DNA of 64,000 bases, taken from assembly GCA_016703025.1 (NCBI GenBank), contig JADJCV010000005.1, positions 248,001-312,000 of the forward strand, read 5' to 3'. This document shows positions 24,795 through 32,895 of this stretch, one piece after another. The position numbers and the translations under genes were made by a program. The DNA comes from Candidatus Avedoeria danica. Lineage in GTDB: Bacteria > Chloroflexota > Anaerolineae > Epilineales > Epilineaceae. The notes under the pieces were generated by a model that saw only the letters and a program-made list of their open reading frames with translations, was not told the DNA's origin and did no database searches. Each line of letters begins with the position of its first letter. Positions within the stretch are counted from its first letter, which is position 1.

Positions 24795-26201
24795 TCACTG
24801 CAGCGTCTTCGCCTTCTCGATCACATCGTCGATGCCGCCGACCATGTAGAACGCCTGCTCGGGCAGGTCGTCGTGCTTGCCCTCGAGGATCTCCTTGAAG
24901 CCGCGGACGGTCTCCTCGCGCGGGACGTAGCGGCCGGCGATGCCGGTGAACTGCTCGGCCACGCGCATCGGCTGGGAGAGGAAGCGCTCGATCTTGCGGG
25001 CGCGCGACACGAGCATGCGGTCGTCGTCGGAGAGCTCGTCGACGCCGAGGATGGCGATGATGTCCTGGAGGTCGCGGTAGCGCTGCAGGATGCGCTGGAC
25101 CTCGCGGGCGGTGTTGTAGTGCTCTTCGCCGACGATCAGCGGGTCGAGCACGCGGCTCGACGAGGCCAGCGGATCGACGGCGGGGTAGATGCCACGGTCG
25201 GAGATCGCGCGCTCGAGCGAGATCGTGGCGTCCAGGTGGGCGAACGTCACGGCCGGCGCGGGGTCGGTGTAGTCGTCGGCGGGGACGTACACGGCCTGGA
25301 GCGACGTGATCGCGCCCTTCTTCGTGCTGGTGATCCGCTCCTGGAGCTGGCCCATCTCCGTGCCGAGCGTCGGCTGGTAGCCGACGGCGCTCGGCATGCG
25401 GCCGAGGAGCGCCGATACCTCGGAGCCGGCCTGGACGAACCGGAAGATGTTGTCGATGAACAGGAGCACGTCCATGCCCTGGTCGCGGTAGTACTCGGCC
25501 ATCGTGAGAGCGGTGAGCGCGACGCGCAGGCGGGCGCCGGGCGGCTCGTTCATCTGGCCGAAGACCATGACGACGTTCTTCATGACGCCGGCTTCCTTCA
25601 TCTCACCCCAGAGCTGCGTCCCCTCGCGGGAGCGCTCGCCCACGCCGGCGAAACAGCTGACGCCGGCGTGCTCGAGGGCCATCGTCTGGATCATCTCCAT
25701 GATGATGACCGTCTTGCCGACGCCCGCGCCGCCGAAGACGCCGGTCTTGCCGCCGCGCGTGAACGGTGCCACCAAGTCGATGACTTTGAGGCCGGTCTCG
25801 AAGACCTCGGTCTTCGTGCTCTGCTCGTCGAACCGCGGCGCAGCGCGGTGGATCGGGTACATGACGTCGGCCTTGACCGGCTCGCCGGGGTCGAGGACCT
25901 TGCCGAGCACGTTGAAGATGCGCCCCAGCGTCGGCGGGCCGACGGGCACGGTGATCGGTGCACCGGTGTTCACGACGTCGGCGCCGCGCGCCAAGCCGTC
26001 CGTCGAGCCCATGGCCACGCAGCGGACGGTGCCGTCGCCGAGGTGCTGCTGCACCTCGACGGTCAGCGGATCGCCCGCGCCGACCGCGATCTCGAGGGCG
26101 AAATAGGTCTCGGGCATGGCGTCCGACGGGAACTTCACGTCCACCACCGAGCCCAGGACCTGGGTTACCTCACCGACGTTCGCATTGCCGTTCTTGGCCA
26201 C
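24795..26201 (-). CDS. atpD: ATP synthase beta subunit
   Basis: A 468-residue catalytic F1 subunit. The P-loop is GGAGVGKT, followed by the GERSREG motif, the DELSEED-region counterpart LDELSDDDRMLVSRARK-type sequence near residue 385, and the C-terminal helical domain. Together with alpha it forms the catalytic hexamer. I take GTG 26201 (GGAGGACAGCC just upstream) as start, giving MAKNGNANVGEVTQVLG, instead of the upstream in-frame ATG at 26216. Confidence 0.97.
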   Translation of the reverse strand: MAKNGNANVGEVTQVLGSVVDVKFPSDAMPETYFALEIAVGAGDPLTVEVQQHLGDGTVRCVAMGSTDGLARGADVVNTGAPITVPVGPPTLGRIFNVLGKVLDPGEPVKADVMYPIHRAAPRFDEQSTKTEVFETGLKVIDLVAPFTRGGKTGVFGGAGVGKTVIIMEMIQTMALEHAGVSCFAGVGERSREGTQLWGEMKEAGVMKNVVMVFGQMNEPPGARLRVALTALTMAEYYRDQGMDVLLFIDNIFRFVQAGSEVSALLGRMPSAVGYQPTLGTEMGQLQERITSTKKGAITSLQAVYVPADDYTDPAPAVTFAHLDATISLERAISDRGIYPAVDPLASSSRVLDPLIVGEEHYNTAREVQRILQRYRDLQDIIAILGVDELSDDDRMLVSRARKIERFLSQPMRVAEQFTGIAGRYVPREETVRGFKEILEGKHDDLPEQAFYMVGGIDDVIEKAKTLQ

Positions 26202-26313
26202 GGCTGTCCTCCGCAATCTGCATATCGTCTGGGGCGGCCCGCGGCCGCGCCGAGTACTGTCGAGTCACGTCGCCGCATGAGGCTGCCGACGCAGTCACGC
26301 CTGAACGGTGGGC

Positions 26314-27195
26314 CTATGACTTCTTCATCGACTGCCGGAGCGCCTCGGCGCCGCCCGCGATGTCGAGGATCTCGTTCGTGATGCCCGACTGGCGGGCCTT
26401 GTTGAAGACGAGCGTGAGCGAGCTCACAAGCTCCTTGGCCGCGTCCGTTGCGTTGCGCATCGCGACCATGCGGGCCGAGTGCTCGCTGGCCTGCGCTTCG
26501 AGCAGCGCTTGGTAGATCCGGAGCTCGACGAGCCGCGGCAAAAGCTCATCGAGCACGGCTTCCGGGCTGGGCTCGATCTCGAATTCGGAGGGCATCGGCT
26601 CGACGTCCGAGGGCAACACGACCGGGAGAAGCTGGACGAATGTCGGCTTTTGCCTGGACGCGCTCACGTAGTCCGCGAACACCAGATGCACCGAGCAGAG
26701 CTCTCCACCGAGGAAGCCGTCGATCGCGAGCCTTGCGGCGCCGGTGATGTCGATCGGCCGCGGGTTGTCCGGCAGCGGAGCGAAGCCGGCGATGAGGTCG
26801 CGGCGGGCGCGGGCCAGGAAGTCGCGCCCCTTTCGGCCAAGGGCGATCCACTTCAGGTCCTTGCCCAGCTCGGCCTCGGCCGACCGGATCGCGAACCGGA
26901 TCAGCGTCACGACGAGGCCGCCGGTCAACCCGCGATCGGGCGTGATGAGCACGATGCCGGGCTTGCCCGTGACATCCGTCCGCAGGAGCGGGTGCCGCAC
27001 GCCGACGCCGCCAGGCTGGGCCTGCAGGTGCGCCATCACCTCAGCCGCCCGGAGCGCATACGCCCGGCTGCGGAGCGTGGCGTCCTGCGCCCGGCGCATC
27101 TTGGAAGCGCTGACGGCCTCCATCGCTCGGGTCACCTTGCCGATGTTCGACACCGAGCGGATGCGGCGCTTGATCTCACGGGCACCACCGGCCAC
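26314..27195 (-). CDS. atpG: ATP synthase gamma subunit
   Basis: A 293-residue central-stalk subunit with the conserved N-terminal helix IKRRIRSVSNIGKVTRAMEA and the C-terminal counterpart HSARMVAMRNATDAAKELV. Length is normal. It starts 4 nt after the atpA stop. A 112-bp gap separates it from atpD. Confidence 0.95.
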   Translation of the reverse strand: MAGGAREIKRRIRSVSNIGKVTRAMEAVSASKMRRAQDATLRSRAYALRAAEVMAHLQAQPGGVGVRHPLLRTDVTGKPGIVLITPDRGLTGGLVVTLIRFAIRSAEAELGKDLKWIALGRKGRDFLARARRDLIAGFAPLPDNPRPIDITGAARLAIDGFLGGELCSVHLVFADYVSASRQKPTFVQLLPVVLPSDVEPMPSEFEIEPSPEAVLDELLPRLVELRIYQALLEAQASEHSARMVAMRNATDAAKELVSSLTLVFNKARQSGITNEILDIAGGAEALRQSMKKS

Positions 27196-27199
27196 GGGA

Positions 27200-28738
27200 T
27201 TAAGCGCCCCCGCCGCGCATGGTTTCCCACGTAGCGTTGTAGGCCTTGAGGGCCTCGTCGAGCTGGCCGCGCAGGTCGTCGTCGAGCTGCTTCTTCTCTT
27301 CCACGTCCCGGCCGATGTTCGGGTACGTGTCGCGCATGAACTTCACGAGCCCGTCCTGCCAGGCCTTCATCCCGTCGACCGGCACCCCATCGGCGTGGTT
27401 GTTCGTCACGGCGTAAATCACCTGGACCTGGTCGGCGAACGACCAAGGCTGGTAGAGGCCCTGCTTCAGCACCTCCTGCAGCCGCAGCCCTCGGTCGAGC
27501 TGGCGCTGCGTGGCCGCGTCCAAGTCGCTGCCGAACTGGGCGAACGCGGCGAGCTCGCGGAAGCTGGCCATCTCAAGGCGCAGCTTGCCGGCGACCTGCT
27601 TCATCGCCTTGAACTGCGCGTCGCCGCCGACCCGGGACACCGAGAGGCCGGTGTTCACGGCCGGCCGGATGCCGAGGTTGAACAGGTTGGGCTCGAGGTA
27701 GATCTGGCCGTCCGTGATCGAGATGACGTTCGTCGGGATGTAGGCCGACATGTCGCCGAGCTGCGTCTCGATGATCGGGAGCGACGTCAGGCTGCCGCCG
27801 CCGCGCTCGTCGGACAGCTTGGCCGAGCGTTCGAGGAGGCGGGAGTGGAGGTAGAACACGTCGCCCGGATACGCCTCGCGGCCCGGCGGGCGGCGCAGCA
27901 GGAGCGACACCTGGCGGTAGGCCGTGGCGTGCTTCGAGAGGTCGTCGTAGACGATGAGGGCGTGGCGGCCGGATTCGAGGAACTCCTCGCCCATCGCCGT
28001 GCCGGTGTACGGGGCGATGTACTGGAGCGCGGCCGACTCCGACGCCGACGCGACGACGACGATCGTGTGCTCCATCGCACCGTTTTCCTCGAGAAGGGCG
28101 ACGATGCGCGCGACCTGCGACCGCTTCTGGCCGACGGCGACGTAGATGCAGATGACGCCGGAGCCCTTCTGGTTGATGATCGCGTCGACCGCGACGGCCG
28201 TCTTGCCGGTCTGGCGGTCGCCGATGATCAGCTCACGCTGCCCGCGGCCGATCGGGATCATCGTGTCGATCGGCTTGATGCCGGTCATCACGGGTTCCTT
28301 CACGTTCTGCCGCTCGGTCACGCCCGGGGCGATGCGCTCGATCGGCCGGGTCTTCTCCGTCCGGATCGGGCCCTTGCCGTCGATCGGCTGTCCCAGAGCG
28401 TTCACGACGCGCCCGACGAGCGCGTCGCCGACCGGGACGCTGATGACGCGGCCCGTCGAGCGGGCAATGTCGCCCTCTTCGATCGCCGTGAAGTCGCCGA
28501 GGATGACGATGCCGACGGATTCCGTCTCGAGGTTGAGGGCGATGCCGTATACCGACCCGCCCTCCTTGCCCGGGAACTCGACGAGCTCGCTCATCAGGCA
28601 GCCGCGCAGACCCTCGACGCGGGCGATGCCATCGCCGACCTCGACGACGGTGCCGACGTCGACCGCCTTGGCGGTGGACTCGAACCCTTCGATCTGTTGC
28701 CGCAGCATGGCGGCCCAGTCGCGCACGTTTGCTGTCAC
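27200..28738 (-). CDS. atpA: ATP synthase alpha subunit
   Basis: A 512-residue non-catalytic nucleotide-binding F1 subunit. Motifs: GDRQTGKTAVAVDAIINQKG (P-loop), VASASESAALQYIAPY, and the ATP-synthase signature PAVNTGLSVSRVGG. GTG at 28738 after GGGTGAGGATC is the likely start; in-frame extension to 28765 adds nine unlikely residues. The gap of 121 bp to atpH carries a repeat element. Confidence 0.96.
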   Translation of the reverse strand: MTANVRDWAAMLRQQIEGFESTAKAVDVGTVVEVGDGIARVEGLRGCLMSELVEFPGKEGGSVYGIALNLETESVGIVILGDFTAIEEGDIARSTGRVISVPVGDALVGRVVNALGQPIDGKGPIRTEKTRPIERIAPGVTERQNVKEPVMTGIKPIDTMIPIGRGQRELIIGDRQTGKTAVAVDAIINQKGSGVICIYVAVGQKRSQVARIVALLEENGAMEHTIVVVASASESAALQYIAPYTGTAMGEEFLESGRHALIVYDDLSKHATAYRQVSLLLRRPPGREAYPGDVFYLHSRLLERSAKLSDERGGGSLTSLPIIETQLGDMSAYIPTNVISITDGQIYLEPNLFNLGIRPAVNTGLSVSRVGGDAQFKAMKQVAGKLRLEMASFRELAAFAQFGSDLDAATQRQLDRGLRLQEVLKQGLYQPWSFADQVQVIYAVTNNHADGVPVDGMKAWQDGLVKFMRDTYPNIGRDVEEKKQLDDDLRGQLDEALKAYNATWETMRGGGA

Positions 28739-28839
28739 GATCCTCACCCTTTCCACACGGTCCACACGAGGCGTGCTCGCACGTTCAGGTCACGTCGGCA
28801 CCGGTCGGAATCCGAACGGCACCGGTCGGCGGGCGTCAC

Positions 28840-28863
28840 GGGCGACGCATGCGTCGCCCCTAC
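28840..28863. repeat. 20-bp perfect palindrome plus GCCCCTAC arm
   Basis: Bases 28840-28859 form a perfect 20-bp palindrome centred on GCATGC, continuing into GCCCCTAC, which includes the atpH stop codon. It lies inside the atp operon between atpH and atpA and may modulate the relative F1 message. The preceding 45 bp contain a direct repeat of GGCACCGGTCGG. Confidence 0.65.
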
Positions 28864-29219
28864 CCGGTTTGTGTTCCCGTCAACGATGCGCGCAGCTGGC
28901 CGAGCCGCGACGCCACGCTGTCATCGATGTAGCGATCGCCGACGCGCACGATCAGCCCGCCGAGGATGGCGGCGTCCACGCGATAGTGGATCGCCAAGTC
29001 GTCCCCGTAGCGTGCCTTCAAGCGTTGGTCGATCGTCTCGCGCTCGCTCTCGAGCAGCGGCACGGCGCTCGTGACGTCGGCGTCGATCCGCCGGTCGCCC
29101 TCGTCGCCGCCCTCGAGCTTGCCGAGCATGCGCTTGAGGTCGTCGAGGTTCATCGACTTGGCCGCCTCACCGATGAGGTCGCGCGCCTTGTCCTTCAGCC
29201 CCTCGAGCAGGTCGCTCAT
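28860..29219 (-). CDS. atpH: ATP synthase delta subunit, short form
   Basis: Only 119 residues against about 175-180 in the family. The conserved C-terminal domain is present: VTSAVPLLESERETIDQRLK, then DAAILGGLIVRVGDRYIDDS and ASRLGQLRASL. The N-terminal six-helix bundle that docks on the top of alpha is missing; a 40-residue charged helix (LLEGLKDKARDLIGEAAKSM) replaces it. The start overlaps the atpF stop by ATGA, so the gene is not simply truncated by misannotation. The peripheral stalk may be modified. Confidence 0.88.
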   Translation of the reverse strand: MSDLLEGLKDKARDLIGEAAKSMNLDDLKRMLGKLEGGDEGDRRIDADVTSAVPLLESERETIDQRLKARYGDDLAIHYRVDAAILGGLIVRVGDRYIDDSVASRLGQLRASLTGTQTG

Positions 29220-29713
29220 GCCAATTCGCCCAGCTTCTGGCTGAGGAAGCCGTCGACGAGCTTGCGGTGCTTGCCCGCGTCGATCGCCTCGCCCAGCACC
29301 TTACCGGCCGCCAGCAGCGCCAGATCGGCGATGTCGTTCTGCATGCCGGCCAGCGCCTGGGCGCGGGTCTGCTCGGCCTCGGCCCTCGCGCGGGCCAACA
29401 GCTGCTCAGCCTCAGCCGTCGCCTCGGCCAGTCGGCGATCCGCCGCCTCCTCGCCTCGCGCCACGGCCTGCCGCAGCCGATCCTGGCTCGTGCGGCGCTC
29501 CTCGGCGATCTGCGACTCGAGCGTGGCGCGCTCGGCGGCCGCCTGCTGCCGGACCTTGTCGGCCTCGGCCATGCTGCTGCGGATCTGCTCGGTGCGCTTC
29601 TGCATGTAGCCGAGGATCGGCTTGTACAGCAGGGCCCTGAGCAGGACCAGCAGCAGCACGAAGTGCAGAATCTGCAGCCCGAGCAAATAGATGTTGATAC
29701 CCAGTTTTTCCAC
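29216..29713 (-). CDS. atpF: ATP synthase b subunit
   Basis: A 165-residue stalk subunit: one N-terminal membrane helix (about 8-28, LGLQILHFVLLLVLLRALLY), then a long Ala/Glu/Arg coiled coil (about 35-140). It forms the peripheral stator with delta. Its stop overlaps the atpH start. Only one b-type gene is present. Confidence 0.95.
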   Translation of the reverse strand: MEKLGINIYLLGLQILHFVLLLVLLRALLYKPILGYMQKRTEQIRSSMAEADKVRQQAAAERATLESQIAEERRTSQDRLRQAVARGEEAADRRLAEATAEAEQLLARARAEAEQTRAQALAGMQNDIADLALLAAGKVLGEAIDAGKHRKLVDGFLSQKLGELA

Positions 29714-29773
29714 AACGCGCTCCTTACGATCGGCGGCGGGTGCCCCGGTCGCAGACGGTCGAGATCACGAAAG

Positions 29774-30016
29774 CTAGATGACGAAGAGCAGGACGAGCGA
29801 GATGACGAGCGCCAGGATGGCCAGCGACTCCGCGAACACGATGCCGAGGAGCATCGTCGCGCGCAGGTCGCCACTCGCCTCGGGGTTGCGCCCCATCGCC
29901 AACAGCGCACCGTTGACGACCAAGCCGATGCCGATGCCCGGCCCGATCGCACCCGTGCCGACGGCGATACCGGCGCCGATCAGCTTGCCAAGCTCCTTGG
30001 CTGCTTCAAGTTCCAT
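29774..30016 (-). CDS. atpE: ATP synthase c subunit
   Basis: An 80-residue two-helix hairpin. The first helix has GIGIG-type glycines, the polar loop is GRNPEA, and the ion-binding glutamate lies in GIVFAESLAI (about residue 63). The Gln that marks sodium-type c-rings in helix 1 is absent (Ile at that place), so the ring is probably proton-driven. Confidence 0.96.
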   Translation of the reverse strand: MELEAAKELGKLIGAGIAVGTGAIGPGIGIGLVVNGALLAMGRNPEASGDLRATMLLGIVFAESLAILALVISLVLLFVI

Positions 30017-30122
30017 CGTTCAGTCTCCTCCTCATGGACAGGACGATTGCGTGTCGTTGCCGCGCAGGCCGCGGATCACGGGGTGAACCCGGCGCTGCAC
30101 TGTGGCCGGTGACGCTCGGTGC

Positions 30123-31199
30123 CTAGTGATGCTCGGCCGCGTGGTCGCCATGGTCGGGACCGTGGTGCGCCGTGATCGCTTGCTGCATGAACGCCAGGAT
30201 CAGGATCGCGAAGACATAGCTCTGGATCAGGCCGACGAACAACTCGAGGCCGTAGATCGGCAGCACCATGAGCGCCGGGACCAGGAACGGAAAGACGAAC
30301 AACAGCGTCTGCCCGGCGAACACGTTGCCGAACAACCGGAAGCTGAACGTGATGATGCGCATGATCTCGCTGACGAGCTCGAGCAAGCCGACGCCCATCA
30401 TGATGCCGCCCTCTTTGAAGTTGAAAAACTTCCCGAGGTAGCCGAAGCCGAGGGCCTTGAAGCCGGCGAACTCGATGACGAGGAAGGCGATGAGGGCGAG
30501 TGCGAGCGGCATGTTCAGGTCGGAGGCGGCAACGCGGAGGAACGGGACGAGCACCCGACCCTCGGCGTGCTTCTCTTCCTCCGACGCGTCCTCCGGATAG
30601 CGGGCCGTGATGAGGCCGATGCCGTTCCAGTCGGTGACCTTGAAGTAAGTATGCGTCGGACCCTCGGGCGCGGCGTGCTCTTCGCCCTCGGCGGCCGCAA
30701 CGCTTTCGGCGGCGGGTGCGCCTTCCTCGGCGTGGTCGTCCGCGGCCGCATGCGCCGCGCCGGGCTCGCCCGGGCACTCGCCCGCCTTGCACAGGATGCC
30801 GATCGTGTCGAAGCCCGGCAAGAAGTGCGAGTAGTTCGAGAACCAGACCATGAAGAACACGGTGAGGACGAGCGGCAGCCAAGCCCGCGTCATCTTCTCA
30901 CCGATGTGGTTGAGCGACTGCGTCTGCCAGAAGTCGATCACGATCTCGAAGAAGTTCTGGAGGCCGCGCGGGACCATCTCCAACTTCCGCGTCGCCAGGA
31001 AGGCCATGACGATGAGGACGACATCCGCCAGCAACAGGGCCAGCATCGTGTTCGTGAACGGCACGGGGCCCATCATGAACAGCGTTTCCGGCGGCACCTG
31101 GATGTGCGGCAGCGGGACCTTGATGTAGAACGCGCTGGCGATCATGATCGCCAACACCACCAAGCTGATCCAGAACTTCTTGCTCTTCAACCAGCCCAC
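30123..31199 (-). CDS. atpB: ATP synthase a subunit with a long acidic/His insert
   Basis: A 358-residue Fo subunit. The C-terminal half has the conserved helix with the essential arginine (RIITFSFRLFGNVFAGQTLL) and the glutamine-bearing last helix. Between about residues 137 and 205, after FLPGFDTIGIL, there is an Ala/Glu/His-rich loop with two cysteines (CKAGEC), and the C-terminus ends in a His-rich tail (HHGPDHGDHAAEHH). Both are outside the usual fold (about 240-270 residues). The start overlaps the end of the upstream atpZ/I-like gene. Confidence 0.93.
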   Translation of the reverse strand: MGWLKSKKFWISLVVLAIMIASAFYIKVPLPHIQVPPETLFMMGPVPFTNTMLALLLADVVLIVMAFLATRKLEMVPRGLQNFFEIVIDFWQTQSLNHIGEKMTRAWLPLVLTVFFMVWFSNYSHFLPGFDTIGILCKAGECPGEPGAAHAAADDHAEEGAPAAESVAAAEGEEHAAPEGPTHTYFKVTDWNGIGLITARYPEDASEEEKHAEGRVLVPFLRVAASDLNMPLALALIAFLVIEFAGFKALGFGYLGKFFNFKEGGIMMGVGLLELVSEIMRIITFSFRLFGNVFAGQTLLFVFPFLVPALMVLPIYGLELFVGLIQSYVFAILILAFMQQAITAHHGPDHGDHAAEHH

Positions 31200-31468
31200 T
31201 CGGAATCCTCCTCCGGGCCCTCTTCAGCGACGCCGTCGCCGTCCGGCCGCGGTTCGCGCGGCGCCAAGGCCTCGTAGTGTCTCAACACACGCCGTGTGAT
31301 GCCGATGGTCGCAAAAATGATCCCGGCAAGCGCACCTACCAGGATCGCCCACGGCGCGGTGCCGAATCGGCGATCGATCAAGACGCCGACACCGGCCGGA
31401 ATCAACACCATGAACGCCAACGTCCATGCCAACTGCGAAGCCAGCAGCGCGACCTGCCCGTTCGTCAT
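31187..31468 (-). CDS. atpZ: AtpZ/AtpI-family ATP synthase accessory protein
   Basis: A 93-residue protein with two transmembrane helices (about 10-32 and 38-60) and an acidic tail. The pattern FMVLIPAGVGVLIDRRFGTA is typical of AtpZ/AtpI proteins that head atp operons and assist c-ring assembly or Mg2+ supply. It overlaps atpB by 13 bp. A TATACT promoter lies 39 nt upstream. Confidence 0.88.
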   Translation of the reverse strand: MTNGQVALLASQLAWTLAFMVLIPAGVGVLIDRRFGTAPWAILVGALAGIIFATIGITRRVLRHYEALAPREPRPDGDGVAEEGPEEDSEWAG

Positions 31469-31507
31469 CGGGCACCTCCGCGCGGACCCATTTCGTTCCG
31501 GCGCGGG

Positions 31508-31535
31508 AGTATATCATGCGCCGGCGGTCGGGCAA
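31508..31535 (-). promoter_or_regulatory. Promoter of the atp operon
   Basis: On the minus strand, TATACT (31513-31508) is preceded by TTGCCC (31535-31530) at 16-nt spacing, 39 nt before the atpZ ATG. Confidence 0.5.
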
Positions 31536-31547
31536 GTTTGCGGTCGA

Positions 31548-32651
31548 TCAACCCGCCGGCTCGCACGGCAGCCACGCCCCCCACGCCGCGTAGCCAACCG
31601 ACCGGACGGCGCCACCGACGAGCGTCCGCGCCGTCGCCTGGCTCAGGACGGCCTCGGCGGCGCTGATCTCGACATCGACGACGCCGAGCCCTCCCGACGC
31701 CAGCTGCGCCAGAACGTACTCGACCCCCTCCGAGCCGACACGCTCGGCCGCGGCGTAGCTCACGATCCCGTCCGGCGAAACGACCGCCGTGAAGATGTCG
31801 CTCGCCCCGTCGTCACCGGCGGCCGCGGCCAGGACGACGGCCCGGCGTTCGCCCTCCGACGACACCCAGACACGCGGGCCGCTGCGTGTGCCGTTCACGG
31901 GCGCCTCGCCGGCCGAAGCGCCGCCACCCGTCCGGGATTCCCCCCCGCTGCCGCCGCCCGGTGCGATGGCCGCCAGCCGCCCGAGCGTCAACTCCGCCTG
32001 TCGCCGCACGTCCTCGTCCGAATGGGCGCGCGCCGCAACCGCGATCGAACGGCGCGCGGGACCGGCAGCCAGCCGTTCGACGGCCGCCAGCGCAGCGATG
32101 GCGACGTCCCGGTTGGGCGAGCAAACGAGCGGCCCAAGGATCCGACCGGCATCCGGCGCGCGCGTCGCGACCAGGTCGTGGCAAAGCTCGATGATCCGCC
32201 CATCGTCCCAGTCGGCCAGCGTGTCGAGGAAGTGCACGAGGGCCGCTGGCGACACGCTGGCCGCGACGGCATCCGCGAGCGACGCAACGGCCAGCGCACC
32301 GGGGTCGTCCAGCGACTGCGCCAGCTCGACGTCGTCGACAGGCTCGCCGAGCAGCATGAGCAGGCCGGCGGCGGCGATCTTGTTCAGATCGTTCACGCCC
32401 GCCTCGCGGATCAGCGCGTGGAGCGCCTTCGGCAGCGCCGCCGCCAGCGGCAGGGTGGACCAGCGGCGCAGCACCTGCACGGCAGCGTTCAGCTCGGCGG
32501 CGTTCGGCGCGTCGTGGAGCGCGCGGAACACGGCCGGCAGGGCCGCAACCTCGCGGCCGTCGAACGCGCCGATGAACGCTTCCGCCTCGGCGAGGCTGAG
32601 CCCCGGACGGGCAAGAACCTGGATCAGGCGGTCGATCTCGCGGTCGATCAT
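31548..32651 (-). CDS. HEAT-repeat-like protein of unknown function
   Basis: A 367-residue protein. Residues 1-240 are Ala/Leu-rich paired helices, such as RDVAIAALAAVERLAAGPAR and DVRRQAELTLGRLAAIA, suggesting a HEAT-like scaffold. After a Gly/Ser linker (about 240-270) a beta-rich C-terminal domain with WVSSEGERRAVVLAAAA follows. No enzyme motif is seen. ATG at 32651 has no ribosome site; a TATACT box 8 nt upstream suggests leaderless transcription. It is divergent from herA. Confidence 0.65.
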   Translation of the reverse strand: MIDREIDRLIQVLARPGLSLAEAEAFIGAFDGREVAALPAVFRALHDAPNAAELNAAVQVLRRWSTLPLAAALPKALHALIREAGVNDLNKIAAAGLLMLLGEPVDDVELAQSLDDPGALAVASLADAVAASVSPAALVHFLDTLADWDDGRIIELCHDLVATRAPDAGRILGPLVCSPNRDVAIAALAAVERLAAGPARRSIAVAARAHSDEDVRRQAELTLGRLAAIAPGGGSGGESRTGGGASAGEAPVNGTRSGPRVWVSSEGERRAVVLAAAAGDDGASDIFTAVVSPDGIVSYAAAERVGSEGVEYVLAQLASGGLGVVDVEISAAEAVLSQATARTLVGGAVRSVGYAAWGAWLPCEPAG

Positions 32652-32659
32652 GGGGGTGA

Positions 32660-32665
32660 AGTATA
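32660..32665 (-). promoter_or_regulatory. -10 box of a probable leaderless promoter
   Basis: TATACT on the minus strand ends 8 nt before the ATG at 32651 of the HEAT-like gene. No ribosome site intervenes. Confidence 0.5.
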
Positions 32666-32739
32666 GGGCAGGCCTGCGTCCGGCCGAGGGGTGGGTCGAC
32701 AACGTCGACGGTTTCTCGGTCCTGCCGTCCGGTCCCAGC

Positions 32740-32808
32740 ACTCTGTCACTGGACACGCTTCGGATATCCGACAGAGTCAGTGATCCGCGGACCGTGCAGT
32801 GACAGAGT
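32740..32808. promoter_or_regulatory. 12-bp perfect inverted repeat with a third half-site
   Basis: ACTCTGTCACTG (32740-32751) pairs perfectly with CAGTGACAGAGT (32797-32808). Between them lie the palindrome CGGATATCCG (32761-32770) and a related ACAGAGTCAGTGA (32771-32783). It sits in the divergent HEAT-like/herA region, just upstream of the herA -35 box. Confidence 0.55.
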
Positions 32809-32810
32809 AC

Positions 32811-32859
32811 TAGACAGTCCTTCATCCCCCGGCTAGAATCCCATGCGAACGCGTGTTCG
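32811..32859 (+). promoter_or_regulatory. herA operon promoter with an exact SOS (LexA) box
   Basis: TAGACA (32811-32816), a 17-nt spacer and TAGAAT (32834-32839) form a promoter. Seven bases after the -10, CGAACGCGTGTTCG (32846-32859) matches every position of the Gram-positive/actinobacterial LexA consensus CGAACRNRYGTTYG. Repressor bound there would cover the transcription start. Confidence 0.75.
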
Positions 32860-32895
32860 CATCCCGTAGTCGTCTCGCGAGGATACATTCGCCCG

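Noticed and set aside
29774..30016. Sodium-type ATP synthase
   Set aside because: The c subunit lacks the helix-1 glutamine of sodium-binding rings.
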